41,787 nt of DNA from an uncultured Alphaproteobacteria bacterium (GCA_902619375.1 CACNEB010000009.1:1-41787); one strand, 5' to 3'. Counted from the first letter of the stretch, positions 15,865 through 25,333 are shown. Made by a program: numbers and translations. Notes: generated from the letters alone by a model not told the origin.

Positions 15865-15927
15865 GTCTTAACCCAAAAATATTTAGATATTTAAGATTTT
15901 TTTTAGTAAGTTAAACACTCAATTAAT

Positions 15928-16536
15928 ATGAATAGAATATTAACAATTACCTTGCTGTCATTACTTTTAGTTTCTTGTGGGGGTGACTCATTTATTGGTG
16001 GACAACACCAAGAAAATCTTAAAAAACTAGATGAGATACATGGTTATTGTGATAATCCCAATAGAACTGATTTAGCAAAGAAAGGTATTGCTTATAATAT
16101 TTGTAAAGATCACGAAAGGGCTCTTGGCCCAGATGGCGATATGTCTGAGAAATTTACATTAGGTGAGAGCTTTGATAATCTTTTAAACAAAAGGAACGGC
16201 GAAAGTTTGGTTTTAGCACAAACAATTAATAAAGAGCTGTGGAATGGATCTCTTAAAGTGCTGTCTAACTACTCTATTAAAAATGCCGACTCAAGTGGGG
16301 GATTCATAGAAACTGATTGGATATTTGAAGAGCAGGACACTAATAATAGGTGCTTGATAAAAGTACAAATTGTAAGCCTTGAATTAATTTCTAATGGTGT
16401 CGAAACAAATATTGTATGCCAAAGGCTGACCAATGAAAAATGGATTAACGATAATAAAGATTACATAAATGAGGAAAAACAACTAACTCTTGCAATCTTG
16501 ACTGAGGCAAATAAGTACAAAGCTCAAAATCAATAA
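15928..16536 (+). CDS. DUF3576-type lipoprotein
   Basis: Lipoprotein of 202 aa: signal MNRILTITLLSLLLVSCGG with the lipobox LVSC (Cys17 acylated). The middle of the protein, AQTINKELWNGSLKVLSNY followed by SSGGFIETDWIF, matches what I know of DUF3576 (LWRAALETLSFMPL...DPFGGVIITDWY). DUF3576 genes lie directly upstream of leuS in many Alphaproteobacteria, as here (8 nt gap). The N-terminal part has four cysteines including CDNP, NICKD and, further on, NNRCLI. The function of the family is unknown; an envelope role is inferred from the lipobox and from the lptE two genes downstream. Confidence 0.8.
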   Translation: MNRILTITLLSLLLVSCGGDSFIGGQHQENLKKLDEIHGYCDNPNRTDLAKKGIAYNICKDHERALGPDGDMSEKFTLGESFDNLLNKRNGESLVLAQTINKELWNGSLKVLSNYSIKNADSSGGFIETDWIFEEQDTNNRCLIKVQIVSLELISNGVETNIVCQRLTNEKWINDNKDYINEEKQLTLAILTEANKYKAQNQ

Positions 16537-16544
16537 ATCTAATC

Positions 16545-18917
16545 TTGAAAAATAAAAAATATATTTTGGAAATGTTTCCTTACCCTTCAGGGAACATTCA
16601 TATGGGGCATGTAAGAAATTACGTAATAGGAGATATCTATGCTCGATATCAAAAGTTAAAAGGTTTTGATGTTATACATCCTATGGGTTGGGATGCATTT
16701 GGTCTGCCAGCTGAAAATGCAGCCATAGAGTATAAAACACATCCCCAGGATTGGACCCTAAATAATATTAAAAAAATGAAAGAGCAGTTATCAACTCTTG
16801 ATTTAAGCTTAGATTGGGAAAAAGAGCTTGCAACTTGTGATAAAGATTACTATCGTTTCCAGCAAGAAATATTTATAGACTTTTATAAAAAAGGCTTAGC
16901 ATACAAAAAAAATTCTTTAGTTAACTGGGATCCTGAGGATCAAACTGTGCTTGCAAACGAACAAGTTATTGATGGAAAAGGTTGGAGAACTGGTGCTGTT
17001 GTTGAACAGAAAGAATTATCCCAGTGGTTTTTTAAAATATCTCATTACGCAGAAGAACTAGGTAATAGCTTAGATGAATTAAGCGAATGGCCAGAAAAAG
17101 TAAAAATCATGCAAAAAAATTGGATAGGTAGATCTGAGGGATGCGAAATAGTTTTTAATATAGAAGATAGTGAAGATAAAATTAATATATTTACGACAAG
17201 ACCAGATACAATATTTGGAGCTACTTTTATTGCTTTATCGATAAACCACGAAATTTTAAAGGCAATATTTGATGATAAAATAATAAAAAAAATCAAAATT
17301 GATTTTGATAATTGTGATGATAAGGAGAAAATTGGTTATGAATTGCCAATAATAGCAATAAATCCAGTTACTGGTGATAAATTACCTGTTTATGTTGCAA
17401 ACTTTGTTCTGGATACATATGGACAGGGTGCAATTTTTGGGTGTCCTGCTCATGATGACAGAGATTTCGAATTTGCAACTAAATATAAATTGCCTATTAG
17501 AAAAGTAATGGATTGTTCTGATGAAGAACTCCCTTTTACAGAAGACGGGGTAATGATTAATTCAAAATTTCTTGATGGTATGAAAAAAGATGAGGCAATA
17601 GAAACAATTATCAAGTATTTTGAGAATAATAAGTCGGGTAATAGAAAGACAAACTATAAATTAAGGGATTGGGGAGTTTCAAGACAAAGATACTGGGGCT
17701 GCCCAATACCTGTTATTTACTATGAAGATGGAAGCTATAGAGTATTAGACAAAGATGAATTACCAGTTGAATTACCTTATGACATAGAAATGGATGGTAA
17801 AGGTAACCCGCTAATCAAACATGATAAGTGGAGGAACATTATTTGTTCAAAGACAGGAAAGAGAGCCCTTAGAGAAACAGATACTTTTGATACTTTTGTT
17901 GACTCTTCCTGGTATTTCATAAGATTTTTAGATAACAAAAATCCTGATAGACCTTTTAACGAAGAAATAGTTAACGAATTAATGCCAGTAGATAAATACA
18001 TAGGTGGTATTGAACATGCGATATTACATTTGCTTTATGCCAGATTTTTTACAAAAGCATTAAGAGACATATATGATTTAAAATTTTCTGAACCTTTTAA
18101 AGAACTTTTTACTCAAGGAATGATAACCCACAAAACGTATCAAAATAATGAAAATGCATGGGTTTTGCCAAGTGACGTTGCCATAAAGAATAAAAAACTA
18201 ATACAAATTTCTACAAACCAAGAAGTAAAAGAGGGTCCCTCAGAAAAAATGTCAAAGTCAAAGAAGAATGTTGTTGATCCCGATGAAATTATCAAAAATT
18301 TTGGTGTAAATGCAACTAGGGCTTTCATGATATCTGACTCACCTCCTGAAAGAGATCTAGAGTGGACAGATGCAGGAATACAAAGTTCCAAGAATTTAAC
18401 CAACAGAATAGAAAGATTTTTTTCAAAAGATTTTGATAATAAAAAAATAAGTGAAGACCAAAATAAATTCATTTACAAAAATCTTTATGAAATGGACAAA
18501 AATATATTAAACCTATCTTTGAATAAGTACATTGCTAATATTTTTACTCTTTTTAATTACATGGAAAAAGAACAGATAAATATTAAAAACGATTTAGGAA
18601 AAAAAATATTAATTTGCTTATACCCATTATTTCCCTCATTAATCAATAAAATATTCAAAGATCTATTCGATCAAATTACAGACGATATAAAGTGGCCATT
18701 AATTGATGAGAAATTTATTATTGAAAAAATAATTGATTTACCAATACAAATTAATGGAAAATTTGTGACCACATATAAGACTCAAATAGATTATAAAATT
18801 AATGATATATATGATAATCTGATTACTACTCCAAAGATAAATGAAAAGATTAAAGATAAGAAGCTAGTAAAAAAAATAAATGTTCAAAACAAAATTATTA
18901 ATCTTATTTTTAATTAA
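16545..18917 (+). CDS. leuS: Leucyl-tRNA synthetase with shortened N-terminus
   Basis: Class Ia synthetase of 790 aa that charges tRNA-Leu. Motifs: YILEMFPYPSG, HIGH signature HMGH (19-22), GWDAFGLPAENAA, editing domain with TTRPDTIFGATF and FGCPAHDDRDFEFA (editing Asp present), LRDWGVSRQRYWGCPIP, and the KMSKS loop at 568-572. The start is a TTG at 16545; an in-frame stop lies at 16512, so the N-terminal extension of ~30-40 residues with the WQxxW motif found in most bacterial LeuS is absent. The C-terminal domain (LPIQINGKFVTT...) is present but short. The 3' end overlaps lptE by 38 nt. Confidence 0.96.
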   Translation: MKNKKYILEMFPYPSGNIHMGHVRNYVIGDIYARYQKLKGFDVIHPMGWDAFGLPAENAAIEYKTHPQDWTLNNIKKMKEQLSTLDLSLDWEKELATCDKDYYRFQQEIFIDFYKKGLAYKKNSLVNWDPEDQTVLANEQVIDGKGWRTGAVVEQKELSQWFFKISHYAEELGNSLDELSEWPEKVKIMQKNWIGRSEGCEIVFNIEDSEDKINIFTTRPDTIFGATFIALSINHEILKAIFDDKIIKKIKIDFDNCDDKEKIGYELPIIAINPVTGDKLPVYVANFVLDTYGQGAIFGCPAHDDRDFEFATKYKLPIRKVMDCSDEELPFTEDGVMINSKFLDGMKKDEAIETIIKYFENNKSGNRKTNYKLRDWGVSRQRYWGCPIPVIYYEDGSYRVLDKDELPVELPYDIEMDGKGNPLIKHDKWRNIICSKTGKRALRETDTFDTFVDSSWYFIRFLDNKNPDRPFNEEIVNELMPVDKYIGGIEHAILHLLYARFFTKALRDIYDLKFSEPFKELFTQGMITHKTYQNNENAWVLPSDVAIKNKKLIQISTNQEVKEGPSEKMSKSKKNVVDPDEIIKNFGVNATRAFMISDSPPERDLEWTDAGIQSSKNLTNRIERFFSKDFDNKKISEDQNKFIYKNLYEMDKNILNLSLNKYIANIFTLFNYMEKEQINIKNDLGKKILICLYPLFPSLINKIFKDLFDQITDDIKWPLIDEKFIIEKIIDLPIQINGKFVTTYKTQIDYKINDIYDNLITTPKINEKIKDKKLVKKINVQNKIINLIFN

Positions 18918-19395
18918 TATTTTATTAATAGGTTGTATCTCATCAAGTATTGATAAAGGGAAATTTACTGTTTCAACTACAACAGGTGATAAAGTTTTTT
19001 TATATGACAACATTTTAATTCAATATTTAAACTCCATGGGGTTATATGATGACACAAACTTTGACTATCTAATCAAAATAAGTCCTAATAAAACAGAGGG
19101 CGTATTTATTACTAATATTGATAAAAATTCTGATAGAAAGAAAATTGCATTAGACGTGAGCTACAAAATATCCAAAAGATATCTTAAAACTAGCTTGATG
19201 TGTGATATTTTTGTTCAAAATTATGCAAGAAGTTCATCTTATATAATAGCCTCAGGTGAATTTAACGCTAGTAATATAGCTGCTGATGATGAAATATTTG
19301 AAAATTTGGTAGATATAATAACTAATGATTTTATTGATGATCTAATTTATTTTGAAGATAAAGATTGTAATTATAGATTTGTCAGAGAACGCTAA
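18880..19395 (+). CDS. lptE: LptE-like LPS-assembly lipoprotein
   Basis: Lipoprotein of 171 aa: MFKTKLLILFLINILLIGC with Cys19 in a lipobox (LIGC). The mature region has the strand-rich pattern of LptE (IKISPNKTEG, KKIALDVSYKISKRY, SYIIASGEFNASN). LptE plugs the outer-membrane LptD barrel that inserts lipopolysaccharide. The similarity is weak, as it usually is in Alphaproteobacteria, and the call rests mainly on the conserved order leuS-lptE-holA. The start overlaps leuS by 38 nt and the end overlaps holA by 17 or 44 nt depending on the holA start. Confidence 0.65.
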   Translation: MFKTKLLILFLINILLIGCISSSIDKGKFTVSTTTGDKVFLYDNILIQYLNSMGLYDDTNFDYLIKISPNKTEGVFITNIDKNSDRKKIALDVSYKISKRYLKTSLMCDIFVQNYARSSSYIIASGEFNASNIAADDEIFENLVDIITNDFIDDLIYFEDKDCNYRFVRER

Positions 19396-19990
19396 AATAA
19401 TAAAGAATTTCATTGGTGGTAAAGATGAAAATGTTTTATATGGGATTAATATTGATGAACATAAATCAATATTCTACCAATACTTTATAAAAAAAATTTT
19501 ATTTCAGAATGAGATACAAATAAAAAGAGTCGATGATATAAATGAAATTAATGAAGGATCAATAAGTCTTTTCGAGGAAAATAACTCAGTTTACATAACT
19601 TTTAAGAAAATTAAATATGAAGGAAAAGAAAAACTTATAAATTTTTTACCTTACAAAGATGTTAAAAAATATGTAGGCTCGGGTATAATAAATTCATATG
19701 AAATTGATAAGGATATCAAATTTATTCTTAAGAATAATAATCTTGAAAATGAAAGTGAATTATTTGAATATTTAAAATTAAACCCTCACATGATTGAAAC
19801 TGAAATAGAAAAATTTCAAATAAATAAAAAAGATGTTGTATTTAGCAATAGTGAAATATTAAAAGACGATATATTCTCTTTAAGAATGGAGATTTTTAAA
19901 GCTAAAAGGACTAAAATAGATTTAAGAAAATTATTAGGTTTATTTAAAAAAGAGGTTTTACTTAAAAAATTTAATTTTTTAACTTATTAA
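19352..19990 (+). CDS. holA: Very short DNA polymerase III delta subunit (HolA) candidate
   Basis: Protein of 212 aa from a TTG at 19352; a second TTG at 19379 would give 203 aa. Near the start NVLYGINIDEHKSIF matches the AVLLYGPDxG segment of HolA, and the strand-helix pattern after it is compatible. Typical HolA is ~330-345 aa with three domains; here at least a third is missing, or the domains are strongly compacted. HolA is the clamp-loader subunit that opens the beta clamp. The assignment leans on the synteny leuS-lptE-holA-parB of Alphaproteobacteria. The 3' end overlaps parB by 20 nt tail to tail. Confidence 0.55.
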   Translation: MKIKIVIIDLSENAKIIKNFIGGKDENVLYGINIDEHKSIFYQYFIKKILFQNEIQIKRVDDINEINEGSISLFEENNSVYITFKKIKYEGKEKLINFLPYKDVKKYVGSGIINSYEIDKDIKFILKNNNLENESELFEYLKLNPHMIETEIEKFQINKKDVVFSNSEILKDDIFSLRMEIFKAKRTKIDLRKLLGLFKKEVLLKKFNFLTY

Positions 19991-20801
19991 TTAAAAAGTT
20001 ATACTGCTCTAAGTTTTCATAAAAAATTTTTAAATTACCTTTACCTTTTTTATTAAATGTTATTTTAGTCTTGAAACCAATAGTTTCACTCAAATTCTTC
20101 TCCTCATGTATTAAATTTGGGTCGTATGAAATTGTTTTACTTTTCTTTTTTTCTAAGTCTCTAACTGATAATTTACCATTTATAATTTTGTTTAGTGAAT
20201 AATCATCAAAATCATTTGGTGTTTTACCAACCAAAGCTCTTGCATGACCCATTGATATTTTTCCTTTATTTAATAAATCTAAGAAAAATTCATCTAATTC
20301 TAATATTCTTAGCAAATTTGTTATATGAGATCTGCTCTTACCAACGATGTTGGATAATGTTTCATGTGTATAATTATTTTTTTTAATTAATCGTTGGTAT
20401 GCTTTGGCCTCTTCTGAAACTTTTAAATCCTCTCTTTGGATATTTTCAATTAGAGAAATTTCATCTTTATCAAGATCTTCTGGTAATAATAAAGCAGGTA
20501 AAACCTTAATATCAGTACTTTGGGCTGCTCTCCATCTTCTTTCTCCTGCTACCAAAAGATAATTATCTAAATCTTTTTTTATCACAATTAATGGTTGAAT
20601 TAAGCCATTTTTTTTAATTGATTGGGACAATTCATCTATTTTTTCTTTATCAAATATTTTTCTTGGCTGATTTTCATCTCTAAATATTTTTTCAATAGGT
20701 ATTAGTAATAACCCTTTATTTTCAGAATCATTAATTTTAGAAATATTTTTATTCCCTAATAAAGAGGATAAGCCCTTTCCTAATTTTTTATTGACTACCA
20801 T
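19971..20801 (-). CDS. parB: Chromosome-partitioning protein ParB
   Basis: Protein of 276 aa. It opens with the ParA-stimulating segment KKLGKGLSSLLG, then the CTP-binding/hydrolysis motifs QPRKIF, VAGERRWRAA (86-93) and ENIQRED (119-125), the helix-turn-helix LSNIVGKSRSHITNLLRIL that reads parS, and a short C-terminal dimerisation domain (GKGNLKIFYENLEQYNFLI). ParB loads at parS as a CTP-dependent sliding clamp and with ParA segregates the origin. The start lies within the parA end (14-nt overlap). A perfect parS is present at 23990-24005, 3.2 kb upstream in the same operon. Confidence 0.97.
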   Translation of the reverse strand: MVVNKKLGKGLSSLLGNKNISKINDSENKGLLLIPIEKIFRDENQPRKIFDKEKIDELSQSIKKNGLIQPLIVIKKDLDNYLLVAGERRWRAAQSTDIKVLPALLLPEDLDKDEISLIENIQREDLKVSEEAKAYQRLIKKNNYTHETLSNIVGKSRSHITNLLRILELDEFFLDLLNKGKISMGHARALVGKTPNDFDDYSLNKIINGKLSVRDLEKKKSKTISYDPNLIHEEKNLSETIGFKTKITFNKKGKGNLKIFYENLEQYNFLINKLKN

Positions 20802-21555
20802 TTAAGTTGCTCCTTTCTAAAAATTCTTTTGCTAAAGCTATGTATGCTTGAGAACCACTACACTTTAAATCATAAATAATTGCAGGAAGTCCATGGCTTG
20901 GTGCTTCAGATAAAGTAACATTTCTAGGAACATTAAATTTGTATACAGTTGTATCAAAATATTCTCTAGCTTCTTTTTCAATTAACGATGATAAAGAGTT
21001 TCTTTTATCATACATTGTCAAAATAATTCCGTTTAGTTTAAGATCTATATTTAAATTTGTTTTTACTAATTCAATTGTTTTGATTAATTTGGATAATCCC
21101 TCTAATGCAAAAAATTCGCATTGTACTGGTATTAATACTTCAGCACTAGCTGTTAAAGAACTTACTGTTAATAAGCCTAACGTTGGCGGTGTATCAATAA
21201 AAATATATTCATAATTATTTTTAATTATATTAATGTAATTTTTTAAAAGAAAATTTCTGTTTTCATCATCAGCCAACTCATACTCCGCTGCTGCAAGGTC
21301 CTCGCAAGCAGAAATAACATTAAGATTTGGTATTTGAGATTTTTGTATTGTGTCTTCAATATTTACTTCATTGCTAAAAACTCTATAGATAGATAGATTA
21401 GGGTTATAGACATTAAAAGACATTGAAGAGTTGTATTGTGGATCCATGTCAATTACTAAGACTTTTTTATCTATTGATGCTAAAGCTGTAGCTAGATTTA
21501 CGACGGTAGTTGTTTTACCAACCCCACCTTTTTGATTAGCAATTGTAATAATCAT
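20788..21555 (-). CDS. parA: Chromosome-partitioning ATPase ParA
   Basis: Protein of 255 aa with the deviant Walker A KGGVGKTT (residues 9-16), DMDPQYNSSMSFN (Walker A' region) and YIFIDTPPTLGLLT (Walker B). A NVTLSEAPSHGLPAIIYD segment near the C-terminus is typical of chromosomal ParA/Soj. ATP-bound ParA binds DNA non-specifically and pulls ParB-parS complexes. The start overlaps the rsmG stop as ATGA (21552-21555). The operon order mnmE-mnmG-rsmG-parA-parB is the standard origin-proximal one. Confidence 0.97.
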   Translation of the reverse strand: MIITIANQKGGVGKTTTVVNLATALASIDKKVLVIDMDPQYNSSMSFNVYNPNLSIYRVFSNEVNIEDTIQKSQIPNLNVISACEDLAAAEYELADDENRNFLLKNYINIIKNNYEYIFIDTPPTLGLLTVSSLTASAEVLIPVQCEFFALEGLSKLIKTIELVKTNLNIDLKLNGIILTMYDKRNSLSSLIEKEAREYFDTTVYKFNVPRNVTLSEAPSHGLPAIIYDLKCSGSQAYIALAKEFLERSNLNGSQ

Positions 21556-22157
21556 TTTGCACCCATGATAATTATTTTAGATTCATTCGACGTAATACTT
21601 TGATGTGTCTCCCAAAAGAACTTCTGCGGACTAATTTTTTCAAGCTCTGCATAATATGACCTACCTTTAAGCAATATGAACTTTGTTTGTTTATTAATCA
21701 TTTTTTTTGTCATAGATATTATTTTTTCAATTGAAGCGAAAGCACGTGCAGTTATACAGTCGATTTTAAGATTTGGTAAATCTGTTATTAATTTATTATG
21801 TACCTCGTAATTTAACCCTAGTCGCAATTTGCAACTTTCTAGGAAAAGAGATTTTTTTGTTGATTTTTCAACTAAATGAAGGTTTTTAAAACCTGCAATT
21901 GACAAGATAATTCCTGGAAGTCCAGCACCCGTTCCAATATCCATCAAAGATTTTTCTTGATGAGGTAAATACTTAACTATCTGTATACAATCTAGAAGGT
22001 GTCTTACGTCTAAATCAGCTATTGTGCTTTTTCCAATTAAATTCATGGTCTCATTTTCTTTGATTAACATTTTTTTATATTCAAAAAGTTTTTTTAAAAT
22101 TGATTTTCCATCGTTAAAATTATTATCACAAAATTTTACTAATTTTTCATTAAGCAA
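21552..22157 (-). CDS. rsmG: 16S rRNA m7G527 methyltransferase RsmG (GidB)
   Basis: SAM-dependent methyltransferase of 201 aa acting on G527 (E. coli numbering) of 16S rRNA. Motifs are SLMDIGTGAGLPGIIL (motif I), HLVEKSTKKSLFLE (motif II region), DCITARAFAS (catalytic region) and FILLKG. Length is typical for the family. It overlaps mnmG by 8 nt at its start and parA by 4 nt at its end, within the leftward segregation and tRNA-modification operon. Confidence 0.95.
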   Translation of the reverse strand: MLNEKLVKFCDNNFNDGKSILKKLFEYKKMLIKENETMNLIGKSTIADLDVRHLLDCIQIVKYLPHQEKSLMDIGTGAGLPGIILSIAGFKNLHLVEKSTKKSLFLESCKLRLGLNYEVHNKLITDLPNLKIDCITARAFASIEKIISMTKKMINKQTKFILLKGRSYYAELEKISPQKFFWETHQSITSNESKIIIMGAK

Positions 22158-24006
22158 CTTTAGATCCTTTAACTTTTTTGTGTTTAACTATTTGAAATAA
22201 TGCACTGGGAGTCATGCCTGAAATTTTACCGGCATCATTTAAATTTTCGGGTTTATATTTATTTAATTTTTCAAGAATTTCTTTAGATAAAGAGGGGATC
22301 TTATTGAAATTAATATTAGTCAATTTCATGTTTTTATTTTTGCTAAGTTGATCGAAAGATTTTTTTTCTCTCTCATAAAAAACATCGTACTTTGAGTCAA
22401 AATATATTTTAGTTAATAATTTTTGGCTTATTTTTATATTGAAAAATTTTTTAAATTTCTCTGGAGATGGATCTAAGAATTTTAAAACCTCAAAGCCATT
22501 TCTAACTTTGCCATCTTTTTTTACTTTAATATTTTTTTTCATTAAATCATTAGGTGAAAATTTAAGCAGCTTTAATCTCTCTAATATTTTTTTTTCATTA
22601 CTAATATTATTTGATATTAAAGAATATTCGGTTTTGTTAAAAGCTTTTGAATTTATAATTGTTGAAAATCGTTCATAAGAATTATCGGTTCTAAGCTTTA
22701 ATCTATTTTCTGCTCTTGATGTAAACATACGATATGGCTCTGTGACTCCTAGTTTTGTTAAATCATCTACTAAGACACCTATGTAACTGTTATCTCTTCC
22801 AAAAACTTCTTTACTAAATTTTATTTTTTTTATTTTTATAGCAGCATGAATAGCAGCATAAATACCCTGCCCTGCTGCTTCTTCATAACCTGTAGTTCCA
22901 TTTATTTGCCCTGCTAAAAAAAAGTTTTCTATTTTTTTTGTTTCAAAATTATTTTTTAACTCTCTAGGGTCAACAGAGTCATACTCAACTGCGTATCCAA
23001 ATTGATCTACCTCGCATTCTTCTAAACCTTTAATTGATCTCAAAAATTTTAGTTGGATCTTTTTATCTAAAGAATTTGAAATACCGTTTGGGTAGACAAG
23101 CTCAGAGTTTAAACCCTCTGGTTCTAAAAAAATATTATGCCCGTTTCTATCTCCAAACTTTGTTATTTTATCTTCAATTGAAGGACAGTACCTGACGCCT
23201 TGAGATTTAATTATACCTGAATACATTGCAGATTTTTCAAGGTTATCTCTTATTATTTTATGAGTCTTATTGTTAGTTTTTGTGATGAAGCAATTAATTT
23301 TTTTGTTCGTATTTTGTTTTGTAAAATAAGATAGAAATATACCATTATTTTCAGATGTCTGAGGTTCTAAAACATCATAATTAATAGATTTAGCATATAT
23401 TCTGGGAGGTGTTCCTGTTTTCAGCCTCATTGTTTTAAAATTCTTATTAATAAACTTTGCAAGAACTTTTGAAGAGCTATTTCCTATTCTACCTGCCTCT
23501 TGTGATTCATTACCAAAATAAATCTTTCCATTAAGAAAGGTCCCTGTAGTGAGAATAACCGCTTTTGATTTTATTTTTCCAATATTAGATAACTCAACAC
23601 CTATAATTTTATTATTTTTTTTTAATATATTAGTAGCTTCATCTTCAATAAGGTCAATTTTAGAAGATTTAATAAATTTTTTCATATTTTGAGAGTATAA
23701 ATCTCTATCAATTTGAGCTCTTACGCCCCACACTGCCGGCCCTTTAGAAAGATTTAATACTCTGTAATGTATCGCTGATTTGTCACCAATTTTACAAATT
23801 ACCCCACCTAAAATATCAACTTCGCTAGCTATGTGTGTCTTACCAACCCCTCCAATACTAGGATTACATGATAATTTGCCCAAATCTGAGTAATTTTTAG
23901 TTATAAGTGCGGTTTTAAGGCCATATTTTTCGGAAATGTTAGCCGCTTCTATTCCAGCATGACCAGCACCTATAACTACAACATCATAATGTTCCACGTG
24001 AAACAA
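22150..24006 (-). CDS. mnmG: tRNA uridine-5-carboxymethylaminomethyl synthase subunit MnmG (GidA)
   Basis: FAD protein of 618 aa that with MnmE builds the cmnm5 group on wobble U34 of several tRNAs. Motifs: VVIGAGHAGIEAA (FAD site, residues 10-22), LSCNPSIGGVGKTHIASEVD, GPAVWGVRAQIDR, LKTGTPPRI and QINGTTGYEEAAGQG. The C-terminal MnmE-binding helical domain ends with LNDAGKISGMTPSALFQIVKH. The start MFHVEH is common for this protein because a parS site overlaps it (23990-24005). The mnmG ATG is 1 nt from the mnmE stop. Confidence 0.97.
   Translation of the reverse strand: MFHVEHYDVVVIGAGHAGIEAANISEKYGLKTALITKNYSDLGKLSCNPSIGGVGKTHIASEVDILGGVICKIGDKSAIHYRVLNLSKGPAVWGVRAQIDRDLYSQNMKKFIKSSKIDLIEDEATNILKKNNKIIGVELSNIGKIKSKAVILTTGTFLNGKIYFGNESQEAGRIGNSSSKVLAKFINKNFKTMRLKTGTPPRIYAKSINYDVLEPQTSENNGIFLSYFTKQNTNKKINCFITKTNNKTHKIIRDNLEKSAMYSGIIKSQGVRYCPSIEDKITKFGDRNGHNIFLEPEGLNSELVYPNGISNSLDKKIQLKFLRSIKGLEECEVDQFGYAVEYDSVDPRELKNNFETKKIENFFLAGQINGTTGYEEAAGQGIYAAIHAAIKIKKIKFSKEVFGRDNSYIGVLVDDLTKLGVTEPYRMFTSRAENRLKLRTDNSYERFSTIINSKAFNKTEYSLISNNISNEKKILERLKLLKFSPNDLMKKNIKVKKDGKVRNGFEVLKFLDPSPEKFKKFFNIKISQKLLTKIYFDSKYDVFYEREKKSFDQLSKNKNMKLTNINFNKIPSLSKEILEKLNKYKPENLNDAGKISGMTPSALFQIVKHKKVKGSKVA
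23990..24005. promoter_or_regulatory. parS centromere site (ParB-binding)
   Basis: TGTTCCACGTGAAACA, a full match to the bacterial parS consensus TGTTNCACGTGAAACA. It overlaps the first codons of mnmG, giving the peptide MFHVEH. It is 3.2 kb from parB and about 5.3 kb from the candidate origin between rho and maf. Scanning for other CACGTG cores in the window found only 21743-21748, whose flanks do not match, so this is the single parS here. Confidence 0.93.
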
Positions 24007-24007
24007 T

Positions 24008-25333
24008 TTACTTTCCTATGCAAAATTTGCTAAAAACTCTATCATAAATATCTTCGTTGTTAATATAACCAAATTCAAATGAAAAATCATCTAATATATT
24101 TCTTATTAGCTGGGCTATGATCAAAATATCCTTTTCCTTAACAATATCAGGTTCACATTCTAAGATTCTTGCCAAAAAATCGATTTCTTCTAAATTAAGA
24201 TCGATCTTTTTATGCTTATTTTTTACATATTTTTTATGAATCAACGATAATTTTAATTTCTGGTATATTTTGTCCCTTTCTAAATTATGGTTTATTTTGA
24301 TATTCTCTGTTTTATATTTATAAATATCTGATTTTGTCTCAATTAAACTGTAATTCTTATGTATCATAAAATCCTTAAAAAGTGTTGATATATCTGATTT
24401 TTTAGTATTCTGATCGATTAAAACAAAAAAGTGGTCTATTTCTCTCGATATTCGTTGTGCTTTTTTATAGCCATATTTTTCTATTTTACCTTGTTTAGAT
24501 CTTTGACCTGCGGTATCGAAGATTTCAAAGCGATTACTATTTATTATAACTTCGTATGAGAGAATATCCCTAGTAGTTCCCTTAATATTTGTGACGATTG
24601 CTCTATCTTTATCAATTATTTTATTAAATAGAGTTGATTTACCAACATTAACTGGACCTACTAGCATAATCCTGCAAATATTTTTCTGATCTATATTTGT
24701 TCTATTTTTATGTAATAAATTATTACAATTAATGAAAAATTTTCTTATTTTTTTCTTTATTTGATTAAAATTAAAGTCCTCATCGTCAACGAAGTCAATC
24801 GATGCAGTAATTTCTGAGAATAAATTTATAACTTCCTCTCTTAAGGGAACAAGGCCGCTAACAATATCTCCACCAAAAAGTAGTCTTTTATTGTACTCTA
24901 AACCCGAAAAACTCTCGTTAGAAATTATTTCATTAATTGCCTTGGCTTGCTTGAGAGAGTTCTTGCTGTTTAAGACAGATCTATAAGAAAACTCTCCTTT
25001 TTTTGCTAACCTTAAGTCTGAAACTTTTAAATTCTTTAATAATTGCTCGAACTGGCTAGCTATCAGTGGTGAGCCGTGTAAAAAAATTTCACAGACATCC
25101 TCTCCGGTAAAAGATTTGGGAGATTTAAAATATACCACACTACACTCATCCAATATGGATTCATCTTGTTGGTAAATTTTAACAATTCGGATTAAAGAGT
25201 GGTCTCTAGAAAAATTTTTTTTGGTAATTTTCTTTAAAATATTCAAAACATCATCTCCTGAAATTCTATAACCAATAACTGGAGCTTTCACCAAGGGTGT
25301 AAAGTTTGAATATATTGTTCCCGACTTAAACAA
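24008..25333 (-). CDS. mnmE: tRNA modification GTPase MnmE (TrmE)
   Basis: Protein of 441 aa, the partner of MnmG in U34 modification. The N-terminal folate-binding domain (1-120) shows SFTGEDVCEIFLHGSPL. The G domain has GPVNVGKST (226-234) in place of the usual GRPNAGKSS, then VTNIKGTTRDIL, EIFDTAG and the base-specificity region ETKSDIYK. The C-terminal catalytic tetrapeptide CIGK (438-441) is intact. The usual TPxGxGG near the N-terminus is replaced by TPLVKAPVIG, so folate contacts may differ. It heads the leftward operon mnmE-mnmG-rsmG-parA-parB. Confidence 0.95.
   Translation of the reverse strand: MFKSGTIYSNFTPLVKAPVIGYRISGDDVLNILKKITKKNFSRDHSLIRIVKIYQQDESILDECSVVYFKSPKSFTGEDVCEIFLHGSPLIASQFEQLLKNLKVSDLRLAKKGEFSYRSVLNSKNSLKQAKAINEIISNESFSGLEYNKRLLFGGDIVSGLVPLREEVINLFSEITASIDFVDDEDFNFNQIKKKIRKFFINCNNLLHKNRTNIDQKNICRIMLVGPVNVGKSTLFNKIIDKDRAIVTNIKGTTRDILSYEVIINSNRFEIFDTAGQRSKQGKIEKYGYKKAQRISREIDHFFVLIDQNTKKSDISTLFKDFMIHKNYSLIETKSDIYKYKTENIKINHNLERDKIYQKLKLSLIHKKYVKNKHKKIDLNLEEIDFLARILECEPDIVKEKDILIIAQLIRNILDDFSFEFGYINNEDIYDRVFSKFCIGK

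Noticed and set aside
21743-21748. CACGTG core as a second parS near parA
   Set aside because: Flanks (GAAAG / CAGTT) do not match the parS consensus arms.
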